Origin: CAZSWS01 sp964610765
GTDB lineage: Bacteria; Bacteroidota; Bacteroidia; Bacteroidales; Tannerellaceae
DNA: 64,000 nucleotides
Assembly (NCBI GenBank): GCA_964610765.1
Contig: CAZSWS010000002.1
Location: forward strand, 22,354-86,353
Direction: 5' to 3'
In this document: positions 1 through 9,389 of the stretch, piece after piece
Layout of the letters: every line of letters begins with the position of its first letter
How positions within the stretch are numbered: position 1 is the first letter of the stretch
Made by a program: the position numbers and the translations under genes
The notes under the pieces: generated by a model
Databases searched by the model: none
The model's input: the letters and a program-made list of their open reading frames with translations, nothing else
What the model was told of the DNA's origin: nothing

Positions 1-495
1 GGAAAAATAGACGGTAATGACGTAACCCAAATCGGGTTCCCCACTGTTCCAGAAATTGTGTATGGATTAGGCGTATCCGTTCAGTACAAGAAATGGGATG
101 CTTCCATTTTCTTCCAAGGAGTTGCACGCACCAGCAATATGATAAGGAACATTCATCCATTTACGTCAAAACAAAATACAGTTCTTCAGTTTGTTGCAGA
201 CGACTATTGGAGCGAAGCCAATCCTAATCCTAATGCCAAATATCCACGCTTAGATATAGCTCAAAACACAAATAACGAACGCTATTCTACTTATTGGCTA
301 AGAGATATGTCATTCTTACGACTAAAAAACATGGAAATAGGTTTCACTCATAAATCCATTCGATTCTACCTAGCAGGACAAAATCTACTTACATTCTCTA
401 AGTTCAAAGATTGGGATCCTGAATTAGGTTCTGGAAACGGATTAAAATATCCTACGGCTATTAACGGAACTTTTGGTATTCAAATAACACTATAA
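1..495 (+). CDS. SusC/RagA-type TonB-linked outer-membrane transporter, C-terminal part
   Basis: The frame is open from base 1, so the gene begins outside the window and only about 164 C-terminal residues are visible. They include the stretch after the calcium-loop-like GKIDGNDV segment, several amphipathic beta strands and the typical SusC ending, in which the last strand finishes with aromatic or hydrophobic residues (FGIQITL). SusC proteins are TonB-driven outer-membrane barrels that import oligosaccharides together with a SusD lid. A susD gene starts 10 bases downstream, which is the usual operon arrangement. The substrate cannot be read from this fragment, and the plug and TonB box are not in view. 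Confidence 0.93.
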   Translation, partial: GKIDGNDVTQIGFPTVPEIVYGLGVSVQYKKWDASIFFQGVARTSNMIRNIHPFTSKQNTVLQFVADDYWSEANPNPNAKYPRLDIAQNTNNERYSTYWLRDMSFLRLKNMEIGFTHKSIRFYLAGQNLLTFSKFKDWDPELGSGNGLKYPTAINGTFGIQITL

Positions 496-505
496 AATAT
501 CCTAT

Positions 506-2392
506 ATGAAAAAAATTATTATAATCATAAGCACAATATTAGCCTTGGCATCATGCGATTACTTAGATATCGTTCCTACGGATGCCCCGACTTTAGATGA
601 TGCATATAAAGACGAGCATGTAGCTGCTAGAACATTATATGCCTGCTACACATATATTCCTGAATTTAATCATGCAAGGAACAATCCTTTCCGCCTTACT
701 ACTCCTGAAACAGTAGGAGGATATCATTGGGGGGAAGATTATTTCACAAACATTGGTGTACAGCGAGGTATGATTTCATCAACAAGTGGAAGAACTTTAA
801 ACCAATGGGAAGACGCCTATAGAGGGATAAGGAATTGCTATACCTTCTTAGACTACTTGGACAATGATAAAATCCCTAATACAAAAACGAAACCGTCTGA
901 TTTTGAAAAGTTAAAAAAAGACTGGCGAGGACAGCTGTATTACCTCATTGGCTATTATCATTTTCTATTAATGCAGTTGTATGGTCCCGTACCCATTATC
1001 GACGAGCTATATGACATTTCAAGTACAGGCGAAGCAAGCTATAGAGCTAGACTTCCTTATGATGACTGTGTAGATGCTGTTGTAGGCTTCTTTGATAAGG
1101 CTTATGAATATTTGCCAGATGTCCTTCTACAGGCTGACTATGGTCGTCCTACCAAATCAGCGGCTTTAGCCATGAAGTCTAAGCTTTTGCTTTATGCTGC
1201 CAGCCCTTTATTTAATGGGAATAACCGTCTATATGCTAATTTCAAAGACCATAGCGGCCAACATTTAATTTCACAAACGTACGATAAGGAAAAATGGAAA
1301 AAAGCCTTAGATGCTGCAGAAGCCGCTATTATTCGTGCTGAAGGAGAAGGAAAAAGAACGCTATATTATGGAAAGAAAGATGCTGATATTACTGATTTTG
1401 CAAATGCCGTAAATACAGCTAGACTTGTGATTACTGATCCTTGGGGAGAAGAATTAATCTGGGGATACACCGGAAAACCGGAACCCCAAAGTGGATACGG
1501 ATTACAGCATTTATGTATACCCAGAGGATTTGGTAGCAAACAACAGATTGGCTCACAGGGAGTTTCACTCTATGCAGTAGAAATGTTTTTAACTAAAAAC
1601 GGACTACCTATGGATAAAGACCCTGAATATGACTATAATAATCGAATGAGCATAAAAAGCGGAGACGAAACAATCTATTTGCATAGAGACCGAGAACCTC
1701 GTTTTGAGGCATGGATTGGTTTTGACCGTGGATATTACCCGGTAAATGGGTTGACACAATTACGACTGAGAGCTGGAGAAAGTGCTGGAGCCCCTGTTTC
1801 AGGTGGATCGGTTCTTCAAAATCAAGACCACTTCTATTCCGGATACGCTTTAGCTAAAGGAATTAATCCTGGAGCAAAAGTAAGCAGTACTCAGTTTTCT
1901 ATTATAAAATATCCGATGCCTATTGCACGATTGGCTGAGATGTATTTTAATTATGTTGAGGCTTATGTAGAATATTACGGAAAATTGGATGGAAAAGCAC
2001 TGACTTATATCAACGCTATTCGTCAAAGAGCCGGTTTACCCAACTTTGAAGATTCATACAGTAAGATAGGAATTCCTACCGGAGAAGATTTGATTAATAC
2101 TGTTCGCCAAGAAAGAACTATCGAGTTTTTATTTGAAGGACATATGTATACTGATTATCGTAGATGGATGATAGCCAGTAAAGAATGGAAAGACTTTAGA
2201 ACAGGGATGTGGGGTTTAAACTCTGCAGGTCAAACAGCAGAAACATTTTACAGAAAAACCAGACTACTAAAACAGTACTACATCTTTTCAAGTAAATACT
2301 ATCTAGCTCCAATTGTACAAGGCATCTTAAATAAAAACAGAGCTTTAGTACAAAATCCAGGCTGGGGAGCTGATATTGTTCCTGAAATTTAA
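506..2392 (+). CDS. SusD/RagB family nutrient-binding lipoprotein
   Basis: 628 residues. The N-terminus is a lipoprotein signal ending in the lipobox LASC at Cys17, followed by the DYLD segment typical of SusD mature ends. The body has the SusD features: an all-helical TPR-like N-terminal half containing RGIRNCYTFLD, a middle GRPTKSAALAMKSKLLLYAASPLF block, and a C-terminal domain with INAIRQRAGLP and RQERTIEFLFEGHMYTDYRRW. The family forms a hinged lid over SusC and binds glycan at the cell surface. It follows the SusC fragment by 10 bases and is followed after 30 bases by another surface lipoprotein, so the three are probably one transcript. Ligand specificity is not readable from sequence. 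Confidence 0.95.
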   Translation: MKKIIIIISTILALASCDYLDIVPTDAPTLDDAYKDEHVAARTLYACYTYIPEFNHARNNPFRLTTPETVGGYHWGEDYFTNIGVQRGMISSTSGRTLNQWEDAYRGIRNCYTFLDYLDNDKIPNTKTKPSDFEKLKKDWRGQLYYLIGYYHFLLMQLYGPVPIIDELYDISSTGEASYRARLPYDDCVDAVVGFFDKAYEYLPDVLLQADYGRPTKSAALAMKSKLLLYAASPLFNGNNRLYANFKDHSGQHLISQTYDKEKWKKALDAAEAAIIRAEGEGKRTLYYGKKDADITDFANAVNTARLVITDPWGEELIWGYTGKPEPQSGYGLQHLCIPRGFGSKQQIGSQGVSLYAVEMFLTKNGLPMDKDPEYDYNNRMSIKSGDETIYLHRDREPRFEAWIGFDRGYYPVNGLTQLRLRAGESAGAPVSGGSVLQNQDHFYSGYALAKGINPGAKVSSTQFSIIKYPMPIARLAEMYFNYVEAYVEYYGKLDGKALTYINAIRQRAGLPNFEDSYSKIGIPTGEDLINTVRQERTIEFLFEGHMYTDYRRWMIASKEWKDFRTGMWGLNSAGQTAETFYRKTRLLKQYYIFSSKYYLAPIVQGILNKNRALVQNPGWGADIVPEI

Positions 2393-2422
2393 TATAGCAA
2401 GCTTATTAAAAAAGACAAATAA

Positions 2423-3733
2423 ATGAAAAGAAATAATTTAATAATAATTAGTTGCATACTACTCTTCTCTTTCACATTCACGTCTTGTTATGAAGATGAT
2501 TATGAAATTGGAGAAGGAAACAGCATGGTGTATTTTTCTAATATAGATCCAAACCTAAAGATTTATCATACCGCCGATGAATTCATCTATGACTTTGGAG
2601 TATCCAGGTCTGGATTTGGAGAAAAAGCAGACGTAAAGGTTCGTCTTATGACTGAAGCTGAACTTGAGGATTATAACACGGCTAACTTTACAGAATACTC
2701 CCTGTTGCCGGCTGAATATTATAGTTTAGTTAATAATGAAGTGCAGTTTACAGCTGACCAAAGTGATAACAAAAAGTATATTCAAATAAAATTTAATGTC
2801 GTTGCTTTAACTGATTTTAATTTAAAATCAAAGCAATATGCTATACCTTTAATTATTGACAACTCTAATATTGCAATAAAGGAAGGACTCAATATATCCA
2901 TGATTAAACCAAGCATACACAATCCTTATATTGAGTTTGCAAAAACAGATGGATATACTACGTTTGAATATACATACGATCGAAATTTTGAGTTTGAGAC
3001 TACTCTTCATGTGCAAACAAACTTTGAAAACGATTGGGATATTACGGGTGAGTTAGAAGTATCACAAGAAATATTGGATAGTCACAATAAAAAATATAAA
3101 ACAAACTATCAAATGCTCCCTAGTGATTTATATTCTATTGAAAATACATTTACGCTTGAAAATGGAGTTGTATTAACAAGACCCAAAGTTAAACTATGGA
3201 TGAAAGCAGAAGAATTAGCTCTTGGAAGATATGCAATTCCTATTGCAATCAAAAATGTTTCAAAATTTGACGTTAATCCTCAACTAGAGTCATATGTATT
3301 ACGTCTCAATATTATACTTCCAAAAATAGACAACTCTGAGTGGAGCATTATTGATGTTAGCTCTGAAGCTAGCAACTACAAAGCTACTAATCTAATAGAT
3401 GGAAAAACAGATACAGCTTGGCTTCACTATTGGACTGTAGATAAAGACCCTAATGCTATACATTATGTAACTGTCGACATGTCTGACTATTATAACATAA
3501 CTCATATAGGTCTTGTAAAAGCACCATGGGGAAGTTCAGCCGGTGAAGTATATATTAGTGATGACTTAGATAAAGAATGGATTCAAGTTACCACATACGA
3601 CATGGCTAATGGCACACAGGATATAGAAATTACACCTATAAATGGTAGATATATCAAAGTAGCTATTTCCAAGTGGAAAACATATGCTGGACTATCTGAA
3701 CTTTTCGTATACGGAAGAAAATCCAGAGATTAA
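2423..3733 (+). CDS. Surface lipoprotein with DUF1735-like and discoidin-like (F5/8 type C) domains
   Basis: 436 residues with a lipoprotein signal (lipobox FTSC, Cys22) and an acidic mature start (EDDYEIGEG) of the kind linked to surface export in Bacteroidota. Residues about 35-150 and 165-295 look like two beta-sandwich repeats of the DUF1735/BT_3987-N type. The last 130 residues resemble a discoidin fold: NLIDGKTDTAWLHYW matches the usual F5/8C motif of a changed residue pattern around D-G-x-x-x-T-x-W. Such proteins in SusCD operons act as surface glycan-binding proteins. It is the last gene of this locus and is followed by a strong terminator. Binding target unknown; enzyme activity is not suggested. 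Confidence 0.8.
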   Translation: MKRNNLIIISCILLFSFTFTSCYEDDYEIGEGNSMVYFSNIDPNLKIYHTADEFIYDFGVSRSGFGEKADVKVRLMTEAELEDYNTANFTEYSLLPAEYYSLVNNEVQFTADQSDNKKYIQIKFNVVALTDFNLKSKQYAIPLIIDNSNIAIKEGLNISMIKPSIHNPYIEFAKTDGYTTFEYTYDRNFEFETTLHVQTNFENDWDITGELEVSQEILDSHNKKYKTNYQMLPSDLYSIENTFTLENGVVLTRPKVKLWMKAEELALGRYAIPIAIKNVSKFDVNPQLESYVLRLNIILPKIDNSEWSIIDVSSEASNYKATNLIDGKTDTAWLHYWTVDKDPNAIHYVTVDMSDYYNITHIGLVKAPWGSSAGEVYISDDLDKEWIQVTTYDMANGTQDIEITPINGRYIKVAISKWKTYAGLSELFVYGRKSRD

Positions 3734-3812
3734 CCAACTGACTGAAGGTTGTTAATCACACAAAATAGATGTTACACTCTATTTAAACAAGTATAATATA
3801 CTTCCCCTTTAT

Positions 3813-3850
3813 AAAGAGGGCTAGCATTATAAGCTAGTCCTCTTTTTTGT
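3813..3850 (+). terminator. Rho-independent terminator of the first PUL
   Basis: An 11-bp stem (3815-3825 paired with 3833-3843, one G-T wobble) with a 7-base loop is followed by six T residues, G and more T. It lies 80 bases after the discoidin-like lipoprotein stop codon and closes the PUL transcript. Confidence 0.9.
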
Positions 3851-3892
3851 TTTACACATTTAGAAAACCGAATCAATTTCAAGCGAATAAGC

Positions 3893-3924
3893 TTTATTAT
3901 TCATAATATTAATTGTTATCTTTG
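3893..3924 (+). promoter_or_regulatory. Bacteroides-type promoter for the small coiled-coil lipoprotein
   Basis: TATCTTTG at 3917-3924 fits the -7 consensus TAnnTTTG exactly, and TTTA at 3893-3896 is a three-of-four match to the -33 box with the expected 20-base spacer. The start codon lies 46 bases downstream. Confidence 0.65.
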
Positions 3925-3970
3925 CAATGAGTGCTAAGTATATAATCGATAAACAAAAAATGCGAGTATT

Positions 3971-4348
3971 ATGAGAAAATTTTTAATGGGCTTATTGTCA
4001 GTGATGCTCTTATTTACAGTAACCGGATGCGGGCAAAGCGAAAAAGCCAAACAACAAGCAGAAGAAGCTAAAAAAGTCGAAGAGGCTAAACTTGAAGAAG
4101 CTAAACAAGCAGCAACTGCTATTTTTGATGATTATGTAAAATCATCTGAGCGTTTGCTGGAAATTGTTGACAAAGTAGTCAAAGAAGACCGAAATGCAAT
4201 CCAAGAGTACGTTACATTAAACAACAAGCTGAAAAAAGCAGCTCTTGATTTAACGAAGCAATCAGAATTGCTCACTAAAGAACAAAACGACAAAGTAGCA
4301 GAGTTGGCTAAAAAGCTGGCTGAAGCTAGACAGAAAACGAACCGTTGA
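3971..4348 (+). CDS. Small coiled-coil lipoprotein of unknown function
   Basis: 125 residues. A lipoprotein signal ends with the lipobox VTGC (Cys20). Most of the rest is predicted helical and highly charged, rich in Ala, Glu, Lys and Gln. Residues 25-48 form heptad-like EEAKK/EEAKQ repeats, and 52-120 form a second helix-rich region with hydrophobic spacing. There is no catalytic motif. It has its own promoter and terminator, so it is a single-gene unit. The composition suggests a periplasmic or envelope spacer protein of the Lpp type, but this is only an analogy. I do not recognise a characterised family. Confidence 0.75.
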   Translation: MRKFLMGLLSVMLLFTVTGCGQSEKAKQQAEEAKKVEEAKLEEAKQAATAIFDDYVKSSERLLEIVDKVVKEDRNAIQEYVTLNNKLKKAALDLTKQSELLTKEQNDKVAELAKKLAEARQKTNR

Positions 4349-4374
4349 TGGTTGTTCTGTCCTTATCTTAAAAC

Positions 4375-4404
4375 AAAAAGGTGACCTGCTGAGTCACCTT
4401 TTTT
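4375..4404 (+). terminator. Terminator after the coiled-coil lipoprotein gene
   Basis: Perfect 11-bp stem, AAAAAGGTGAC at 4375-4385 against GTCACCTTTTT at 4393-4403, 7-base loop, then a T-rich tail. The A-tract on the left arm could make it work in both directions. Confidence 0.9.
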
Positions 4405-4693
4405 GTTTTATGTGGTTTATGCATAACCCCACATCATTTCTATTTCGACGAACCTTTGACACTTTCCACACATAATCCGACAAATCGTATTCCTATTGCT
4501 GCGCTTCTTCATCCTTCGAAAGACGAAAGAATCATAACGAGTCTTGGCTTACCTGCTCTCAACCAAGCTTTTATGGGTAACATTTTATAAATGAGTGCGG
4601 AGAAATTATTAAATGAATACAGTAAATCTATGCAAGCATCTCACTAATCAACCGGTCACCATCAGACTACAAGACAAACAGGTATAGGCAAAC

Positions 4694-4731
4694 AAGCCGG
4701 AATTGCTCGTTTCATCTTGCAATTCCGGCTT
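4694..4731 (-). terminator. Terminator-like hairpin after the carbonic anhydrase gene
   Basis: Perfect 13-bp inverted repeat (4694-4706 and 4719-4731, 12-base loop). On the minus strand it lies 29 bases past the stop of the gamma-carbonic anhydrase gene and is followed by a short GTTTG stretch. The U-tract is weak, but the stem is strong and well placed. Confidence 0.7.
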
Positions 4732-4759
4732 TGAATCATACTTTTTATTAACCGTTAGA

Positions 4760-5281
4760 TTACTCTTCGTCTTTATACCACGATGCATACATGTGGTAAT
4801 TGCGTGCTATTTTTTGATTAATCTCTTTCGATTGAGCCGGGTCAACTTTCTTTACAAATTTTGCCGGAACACCCGCATAAATACTACCGGGTTCAACCTG
4901 TGTATTGCTCAAGACCACAGAGCCGGCTGCAATGATTGCTCCTTCGCCTATCACCGCATGATCTAAAACGACCGATCCCATGCCTATCAACGCTCCATGA
5001 CATATTTTCGCTCCATGAATAGTGACATTATGCCCAATAGAAACATCATCTTCTATTTCAATAATTGATTTTTGATACAACGTATGTAATACAGATCCGT
5101 CTTGGATATTCACTCCATTACCAATGCGAATAGAATTCACATCACCACGCAAAACCGTACCAAACCAAATACTACAACCCTTACCAATAATCACATCGCC
5201 AATGATGGCTGCATTGTCTGCCAAATAAGTATCATCCCCTATTTCAGGAGTAAAACCCCTGACTGATTTTATTATTGCCAT
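4760..5281 (-). CDS. Gamma-carbonic anhydrase family protein
   Basis: 173 residues, the usual length for this family. Hexapeptide repeats such as IGDVIIGKGCSIWFGTVLRGD and IGHNVTIHGAKICHGALIGMGSVVLD build a left-handed beta helix, and the C-terminus ends in an alpha helix that packs on it. The three candidate metal-binding histidines are visible in GHN, IHG and CHG. The family includes true zinc or iron carbonic anhydrases and also YrdA/PaaY-like proteins of unclear activity, so catalysis is likely but not certain. The start is 14 bases after the aminopeptidase P stop on the same strand, so the two genes are probably co-transcribed. Confidence 0.88.
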   Translation of the reverse strand: MAIIKSVRGFTPEIGDDTYLADNAAIIGDVIIGKGCSIWFGTVLRGDVNSIRIGNGVNIQDGSVLHTLYQKSIIEIEDDVSIGHNVTIHGAKICHGALIGMGSVVLDHAVIGEGAIIAAGSVVLSNTQVEPGSIYAGVPAKFVKKVDPAQSKEINQKIARNYHMYASWYKDEE

Positions 5282-5295
5282 TTTATCTGAATAAG

Positions 5296-7083
5296 TTAAA
5301 TTTCAACTGTTTTAGTTTTCAACCAAGTCTTTTCTTCTTCACTTAAGTACGGGCTTAATCGCTCGTAAACCATCTCGTGGTATTTATTCAGCCAAATACG
5401 TTCGCGCATAGACAACATGGAGACGATAACCAATGACGTGTCAATAGGACATAAGGTGATGGTTTCAAAGTCATAAAACTCACCAAATACTGTCTCACTT
5501 TCTTTGTGCACTACGATTAAGTTTTCAATACGAATACCATACTGTCCGGCACGATATACACCCGGCTCATTACTAGTAACCATGCCCGGTTCAAGTTTTA
5601 CCGGATTCTCTTCCATGCGTATATTTTGAGGTCCTTCATGGACATTCAGAAAATGCCCAATCCCATGCCCTGTGCCATGTAAGAAATTTAGTCCGGCATC
5701 CCAAAGTGCTTTTCGTGCCAGAATATCCAACTGAGAGCCTCTGGTACCACGAGGGAATTTACATTTCGCTAAACTTATATGCCCCTTTAGCACTCTTGTA
5801 AAGTCTTTTTTCTCCGCATCAGTCGGATTTCCCAATGATAAGGTACGTGTTATATCGGTCGTCCCATCCATGTATTGTGCACCGGAGTCGACTAAGAAAA
5901 GTCCTTCCTGTTTTAAAACTGTATCTGTGTGTTTAGTAGCGCGATAATGCACAATGGCACCGTGAGCTTTATAGCCCGCGATGGTGGCAAAGCTATTACT
6001 GACATAATGCGCTTGCTGACTTCTAAAATAGGTCAATTGGTCAGCAGCACTCATTTCCGTAACTTCCGCTCCCTTTGCTAACGACTCTTCCAGCCATTTT
6101 AAGAAGCGCACTAAAGCTACCCCATCTTTTATCATGGCAGAACGAAAACCTCTGAGTTCCGTTTCGTTTTTCACACTTTTCAAAAGAGCCACCGGAGAAG
6201 GCAAATTTAGTATTTCACAACGATTACTTACTTGTTGATATATCAGCGCATTTGTTTTGCTCTTATCCAATAAGATACGTTTATTGGTATCCAAGTGATC
6301 CAAAAAGTCACTCAATGCGTCGTATCCAACTATTCGAACGCCATCATTCTCCATCAGTTTGGCTAGCTCAGCAGGTACTTTTTCTGGTAAAACAAACCAT
6401 ACCGTTTCTTCTTCCGATACATAAACATAACTCACTGCTACCGGATTGAAATCAACATCACTTCCACGCACATTCAATGTCCAAGCCACTTCATCCAGTG
6501 CGCTCAGCAAGGTTGCATCAGCCCCCTGTTGGTGTACTTTATCCACAATTTTATTGAGCTTATCAGGAGTAGCAACACCACTCAAAGACAAAGGCATGGC
6601 AAACACTTCCTTGTTTGGAATGGTCGGACGATCTTTCCATATTTCGCCTACCAAATCCTGGGTAATATCTAATTGTATTTGTTTCTTTTTCAACAGACCT
6701 GATAGATGTTCTGCAGATGTTGCTGAATAAGAAGAGCCATCTACACCTACCACCGACTCTTTTTTAAGTTCTGCAAACAAGAATTCTTCTACCGACAAGG
6801 TATCCGGAAGCCCCATTTTATATAATTCGATACCTGTATCAGCCAACTCAACCTCGGCTTGAATAAAATAACGTGAATCCGTCCATAAGCCGGCTTTATC
6901 TTTCGTAACAACAATCGTTCCGGCCGAACCTGTAAAACCTGAAATCCATGTACGCGATTCCCATCGTGCTGCCGGATATTCGCTTAAATGAGGGTCAGCC
7001 CCGGTTAGGATGTAAGCATCTAGTTTTGCTTGACTCATCATACTTCTCAGTGCCTTCACTCTATCTCGAATATTTTCTTTCAT
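5296..7083 (-). CDS. Aminopeptidase P family (Xaa-Pro) metallopeptidase
   Basis: 595 residues: two creatinase-like N-terminal domains (about 1-300), an M24 pita-bread catalytic domain (about 305-530) and a short C-terminal domain, the long APP1-like layout. The dimetal ligands can be read in order: Asp in LVDSGAQY, Asp in DGTTDITRT, His in GTGHGIGHFLNVHEGP, Glu in SNEPGVYR and Glu in GIRIENL. The enzyme releases the first residue of peptides with proline in second position and is cytoplasmic, as no signal peptide is present. A TAGCTTTG promoter element lies just upstream, and the carbonic anhydrase gene follows directly. Confidence 0.95.
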   Translation of the reverse strand: MKENIRDRVKALRSMMSQAKLDAYILTGADPHLSEYPAARWESRTWISGFTGSAGTIVVTKDKAGLWTDSRYFIQAEVELADTGIELYKMGLPDTLSVEEFLFAELKKESVVGVDGSSYSATSAEHLSGLLKKKQIQLDITQDLVGEIWKDRPTIPNKEVFAMPLSLSGVATPDKLNKIVDKVHQQGADATLLSALDEVAWTLNVRGSDVDFNPVAVSYVYVSEEETVWFVLPEKVPAELAKLMENDGVRIVGYDALSDFLDHLDTNKRILLDKSKTNALIYQQVSNRCEILNLPSPVALLKSVKNETELRGFRSAMIKDGVALVRFLKWLEESLAKGAEVTEMSAADQLTYFRSQQAHYVSNSFATIAGYKAHGAIVHYRATKHTDTVLKQEGLFLVDSGAQYMDGTTDITRTLSLGNPTDAEKKDFTRVLKGHISLAKCKFPRGTRGSQLDILARKALWDAGLNFLHGTGHGIGHFLNVHEGPQNIRMEENPVKLEPGMVTSNEPGVYRAGQYGIRIENLIVVHKESETVFGEFYDFETITLCPIDTSLVIVSMLSMRERIWLNKYHEMVYERLSPYLSEEEKTWLKTKTVEI

Positions 7084-7110
7084 AGCTTTTTGATTTTTTG
7101 TTTGTCCTCA

Positions 7111-7118
7111 CAAAGCTA
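7111..7118 (-). promoter_or_regulatory. Bacteroides -7 promoter element before the aminopeptidase P gene
   Basis: On the minus strand this reads TAGCTTTG, an exact TAnnTTTG match, 27 bases ahead of the start codon. No clear TTTG is found at -33, so support is from the -7 element and position only. Confidence 0.5.
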
Positions 7119-7157
7119 CAAAAAAACAGTTTTACACCTAATAGGTTTACTTACAAT

Positions 7158-9368
7158 CTACTGTTCGGCTATTTCTAATGCCTTTTCTAAAACAGCGTCA
7201 CGACCGTTTTGCAAATCTGCAAGTGTCTCTTCAACATATACATCCGGAGCTATACCTGTGCGATAGAAATAATGAGCCGGTCCCATATTACTTAGCCATT
7301 TTGTACCTGTAAACACCACTTCGCCACCGGAAGGCAAGGGTATTTTATTGATTCTTCCACAACAACCACCGGTAGACGCACCTATCATAGAGCCTAATCC
7401 GGCATATCGAACATAGTCTAACGTTTCTTCGTGATTGCTCAGATTTAATGGACCTATTAAAAACAAATTATTCAAACTAGTCGTTAGTGGTTCTATCGAA
7501 GTGCTCATGTCTTCGACAACGGGTGTCTGAGGATAAACCACCTGAGGAATTAATGAAAGGTTGTTTCGTTGGCTGACAGTATCAGCCCCCATACTTATCA
7601 GTGGTATTATCTGCCGAAAAAGAAAACGGCTTCCTTCTCTTATATCCACAATTACTGTTTGATAAGCCTCTCTTGGTAACAGCAAGCGTTTTACTTCCTC
7701 ATAATCAGTATTTAGTAAGTTTAAATAAAGCACATTTGGCTTCACCCACTGGCTAGGCTGTGAATGTTGTGAAACAACTTTACGATAGTAATCATTCGCA
7801 TGCAGAAAAGGCGAATTAAAAGAAATTTCCTTTCCTCTTCTATTAACTTTCACCTCGATAGAATCGGCATCGACAGATGAAAAACGATACGGCCAAGTGA
7901 GTTCAATAATGGCTGTTTTACGATGTACTCCGGCAGAAACAAGCTTCTCACATGCTTGAAAATCAGCAGAGGCGTCTATTTCATCGACTGATAGTATTAC
8001 ATCGCCCGGTTTGAAATCCGGACTCAAAGCATGCTTCACAACCAACTGGCGACCTAGCTTACGCATCGTGAAAGGTAGAAACCTTCTGTCTTTTATCTTT
8101 TTATTGAAGGGCGTAGAAATAGAGACATGTGCGTCTTCCAGCAAGGCCATCATTCCTTCCAAAGCACGTGTATCATATAATGTATCAACAGACAAAGCCT
8201 GACAGAAGGCTTTTTTTAGCTCGTCTTTCCAAACGAGTTCCATATCTGACAAATACGGACTGAAATAGTTGATTACATTCCAAGTAACAACAATATCTGC
8301 CAAGCACTTTTCACGATTTGAAAAATCATTTGTTCCCAACGTTCTGTTCAGGTCATCCAGTTGCTGCACATCTCCCTTCGGATAGGTTTGTTTTTCATCT
8401 CCCATTAAGGCAATTGGAACATGTATAAAAAGTGTAGGACTAATTTTTTGCGTATGCACTTCTCCGGGATGCGGTAGCTCATCGAACAATAATGATTTCG
8501 TTTTAAAAGCCAAACCTCTTGATTGAGGTATTTGCTCGTATACCATCGAGTTCCATTTGGCACGAGTCAGTTTCTGATTAGAAAGAAACACACCCACGGT
8601 CTGAGAGTGGGTCACGTCTTCCAATTCTATTTTATCTATCGCAAAAGCCCCCTCACCTTCTGTATAAACACTCCAGAAAACAGCATGATTCCGATGCTTC
8701 TCATCTACCTCAATACAATAGACATACTCGCACCATTCACCTCCGTTTTGCAAAGGTTGTAAGTTTTCATTAGCACAGTAGGTCACATAAGCATCCCGGG
8801 CATCTGTCAAGTTCAGATACACATGATAGTCATCAGTCAAAGAAAGCTTTTTGATGCGAACCTTTATGCGCATTTGACATCCGGCATATTCATCAACCGG
8901 CACACTTCCATACAATACAGCTTTGCTTATATTCTTTGTTTTTAGTGGCCGATTGGTACGCTTACTCACATAATAGTTGCTCCAAAGACCTAACTCGACA
9001 CCATAATGTTGCCAAGCTACAAGCGACTGCTCTGCCGAATCAATGGGATAGGATAAAGTCGAATCAACAGATCCGTCTAGCGAAAAAGAAACAGCAGGAG
9101 CCAAAGGATTAAAAATCTCCTTAAGCACCTGCTGCAATTCATTTGCTGATTTACACTCCTGCACACGCGAAACACCATACAAAGCAAACTGATTCCAATC
9201 AATTTCTTGTGCTTCGTCCGAAGGATAAAACCAGCGTATTAAGCCATAAGCCTCCGTAAAGGCTTGTAAGTTTTGAAGTCGTTGTTCATTCGCATCTTTA
9301 CAGCCAGAGAGTGTCAGCATCAAAAAGAGTACTGACAGAAATTTATATATCTGCACACCTCTAGCCAT
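7158..9368 (-). CDS. S41 family peptidase-like lipoprotein
   Basis: 736 residues with a lipoprotein signal (lipobox LSGC, Cys23). Residues about 30-300 form a beta-rich N-terminal part with a galactose-binding-like appearance; a PDZ-like segment follows (PGDVILSVDEIDASADF, about residues 455-475), and the C-terminal third has the S41 carboxyl-terminal-processing protease fold. Ser644 in NLSNHEE occupies the place of the S41 nucleophile, followed by IGASTGG. The protein is a periplasm- or surface-facing protease or relative; the substrate is unknown. Its start lies 21 bases after the GH123-like gene on the same strand, so the two are likely one operon. Confidence 0.82.
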   Translation of the reverse strand: MARGVQIYKFLSVLFLMLTLSGCKDANEQRLQNLQAFTEAYGLIRWFYPSDEAQEIDWNQFALYGVSRVQECKSANELQQVLKEIFNPLAPAVSFSLDGSVDSTLSYPIDSAEQSLVAWQHYGVELGLWSNYYVSKRTNRPLKTKNISKAVLYGSVPVDEYAGCQMRIKVRIKKLSLTDDYHVYLNLTDARDAYVTYCANENLQPLQNGGEWCEYVYCIEVDEKHRNHAVFWSVYTEGEGAFAIDKIELEDVTHSQTVGVFLSNQKLTRAKWNSMVYEQIPQSRGLAFKTKSLLFDELPHPGEVHTQKISPTLFIHVPIALMGDEKQTYPKGDVQQLDDLNRTLGTNDFSNREKCLADIVVTWNVINYFSPYLSDMELVWKDELKKAFCQALSVDTLYDTRALEGMMALLEDAHVSISTPFNKKIKDRRFLPFTMRKLGRQLVVKHALSPDFKPGDVILSVDEIDASADFQACEKLVSAGVHRKTAIIELTWPYRFSSVDADSIEVKVNRRGKEISFNSPFLHANDYYRKVVSQHSQPSQWVKPNVLYLNLLNTDYEEVKRLLLPREAYQTVIVDIREGSRFLFRQIIPLISMGADTVSQRNNLSLIPQVVYPQTPVVEDMSTSIEPLTTSLNNLFLIGPLNLSNHEETLDYVRYAGLGSMIGASTGGCCGRINKIPLPSGGEVVFTGTKWLSNMGPAHYFYRTGIAPDVYVEETLADLQNGRDAVLEKALEIAEQ

Positions 9369-9389
9369 GGATGTTTATTGAATGAATCT

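Larger units (their letters stand above)
4349..4759. other. Intergenic region with two convergent terminators
   Basis: 411 bases without a credible gene lie between the coiled-coil lipoprotein and the convergent carbonic anhydrase gene. Apart from the two hairpins listed separately I see no promoter, RNA gene or conserved element here. Confidence 0.7.
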
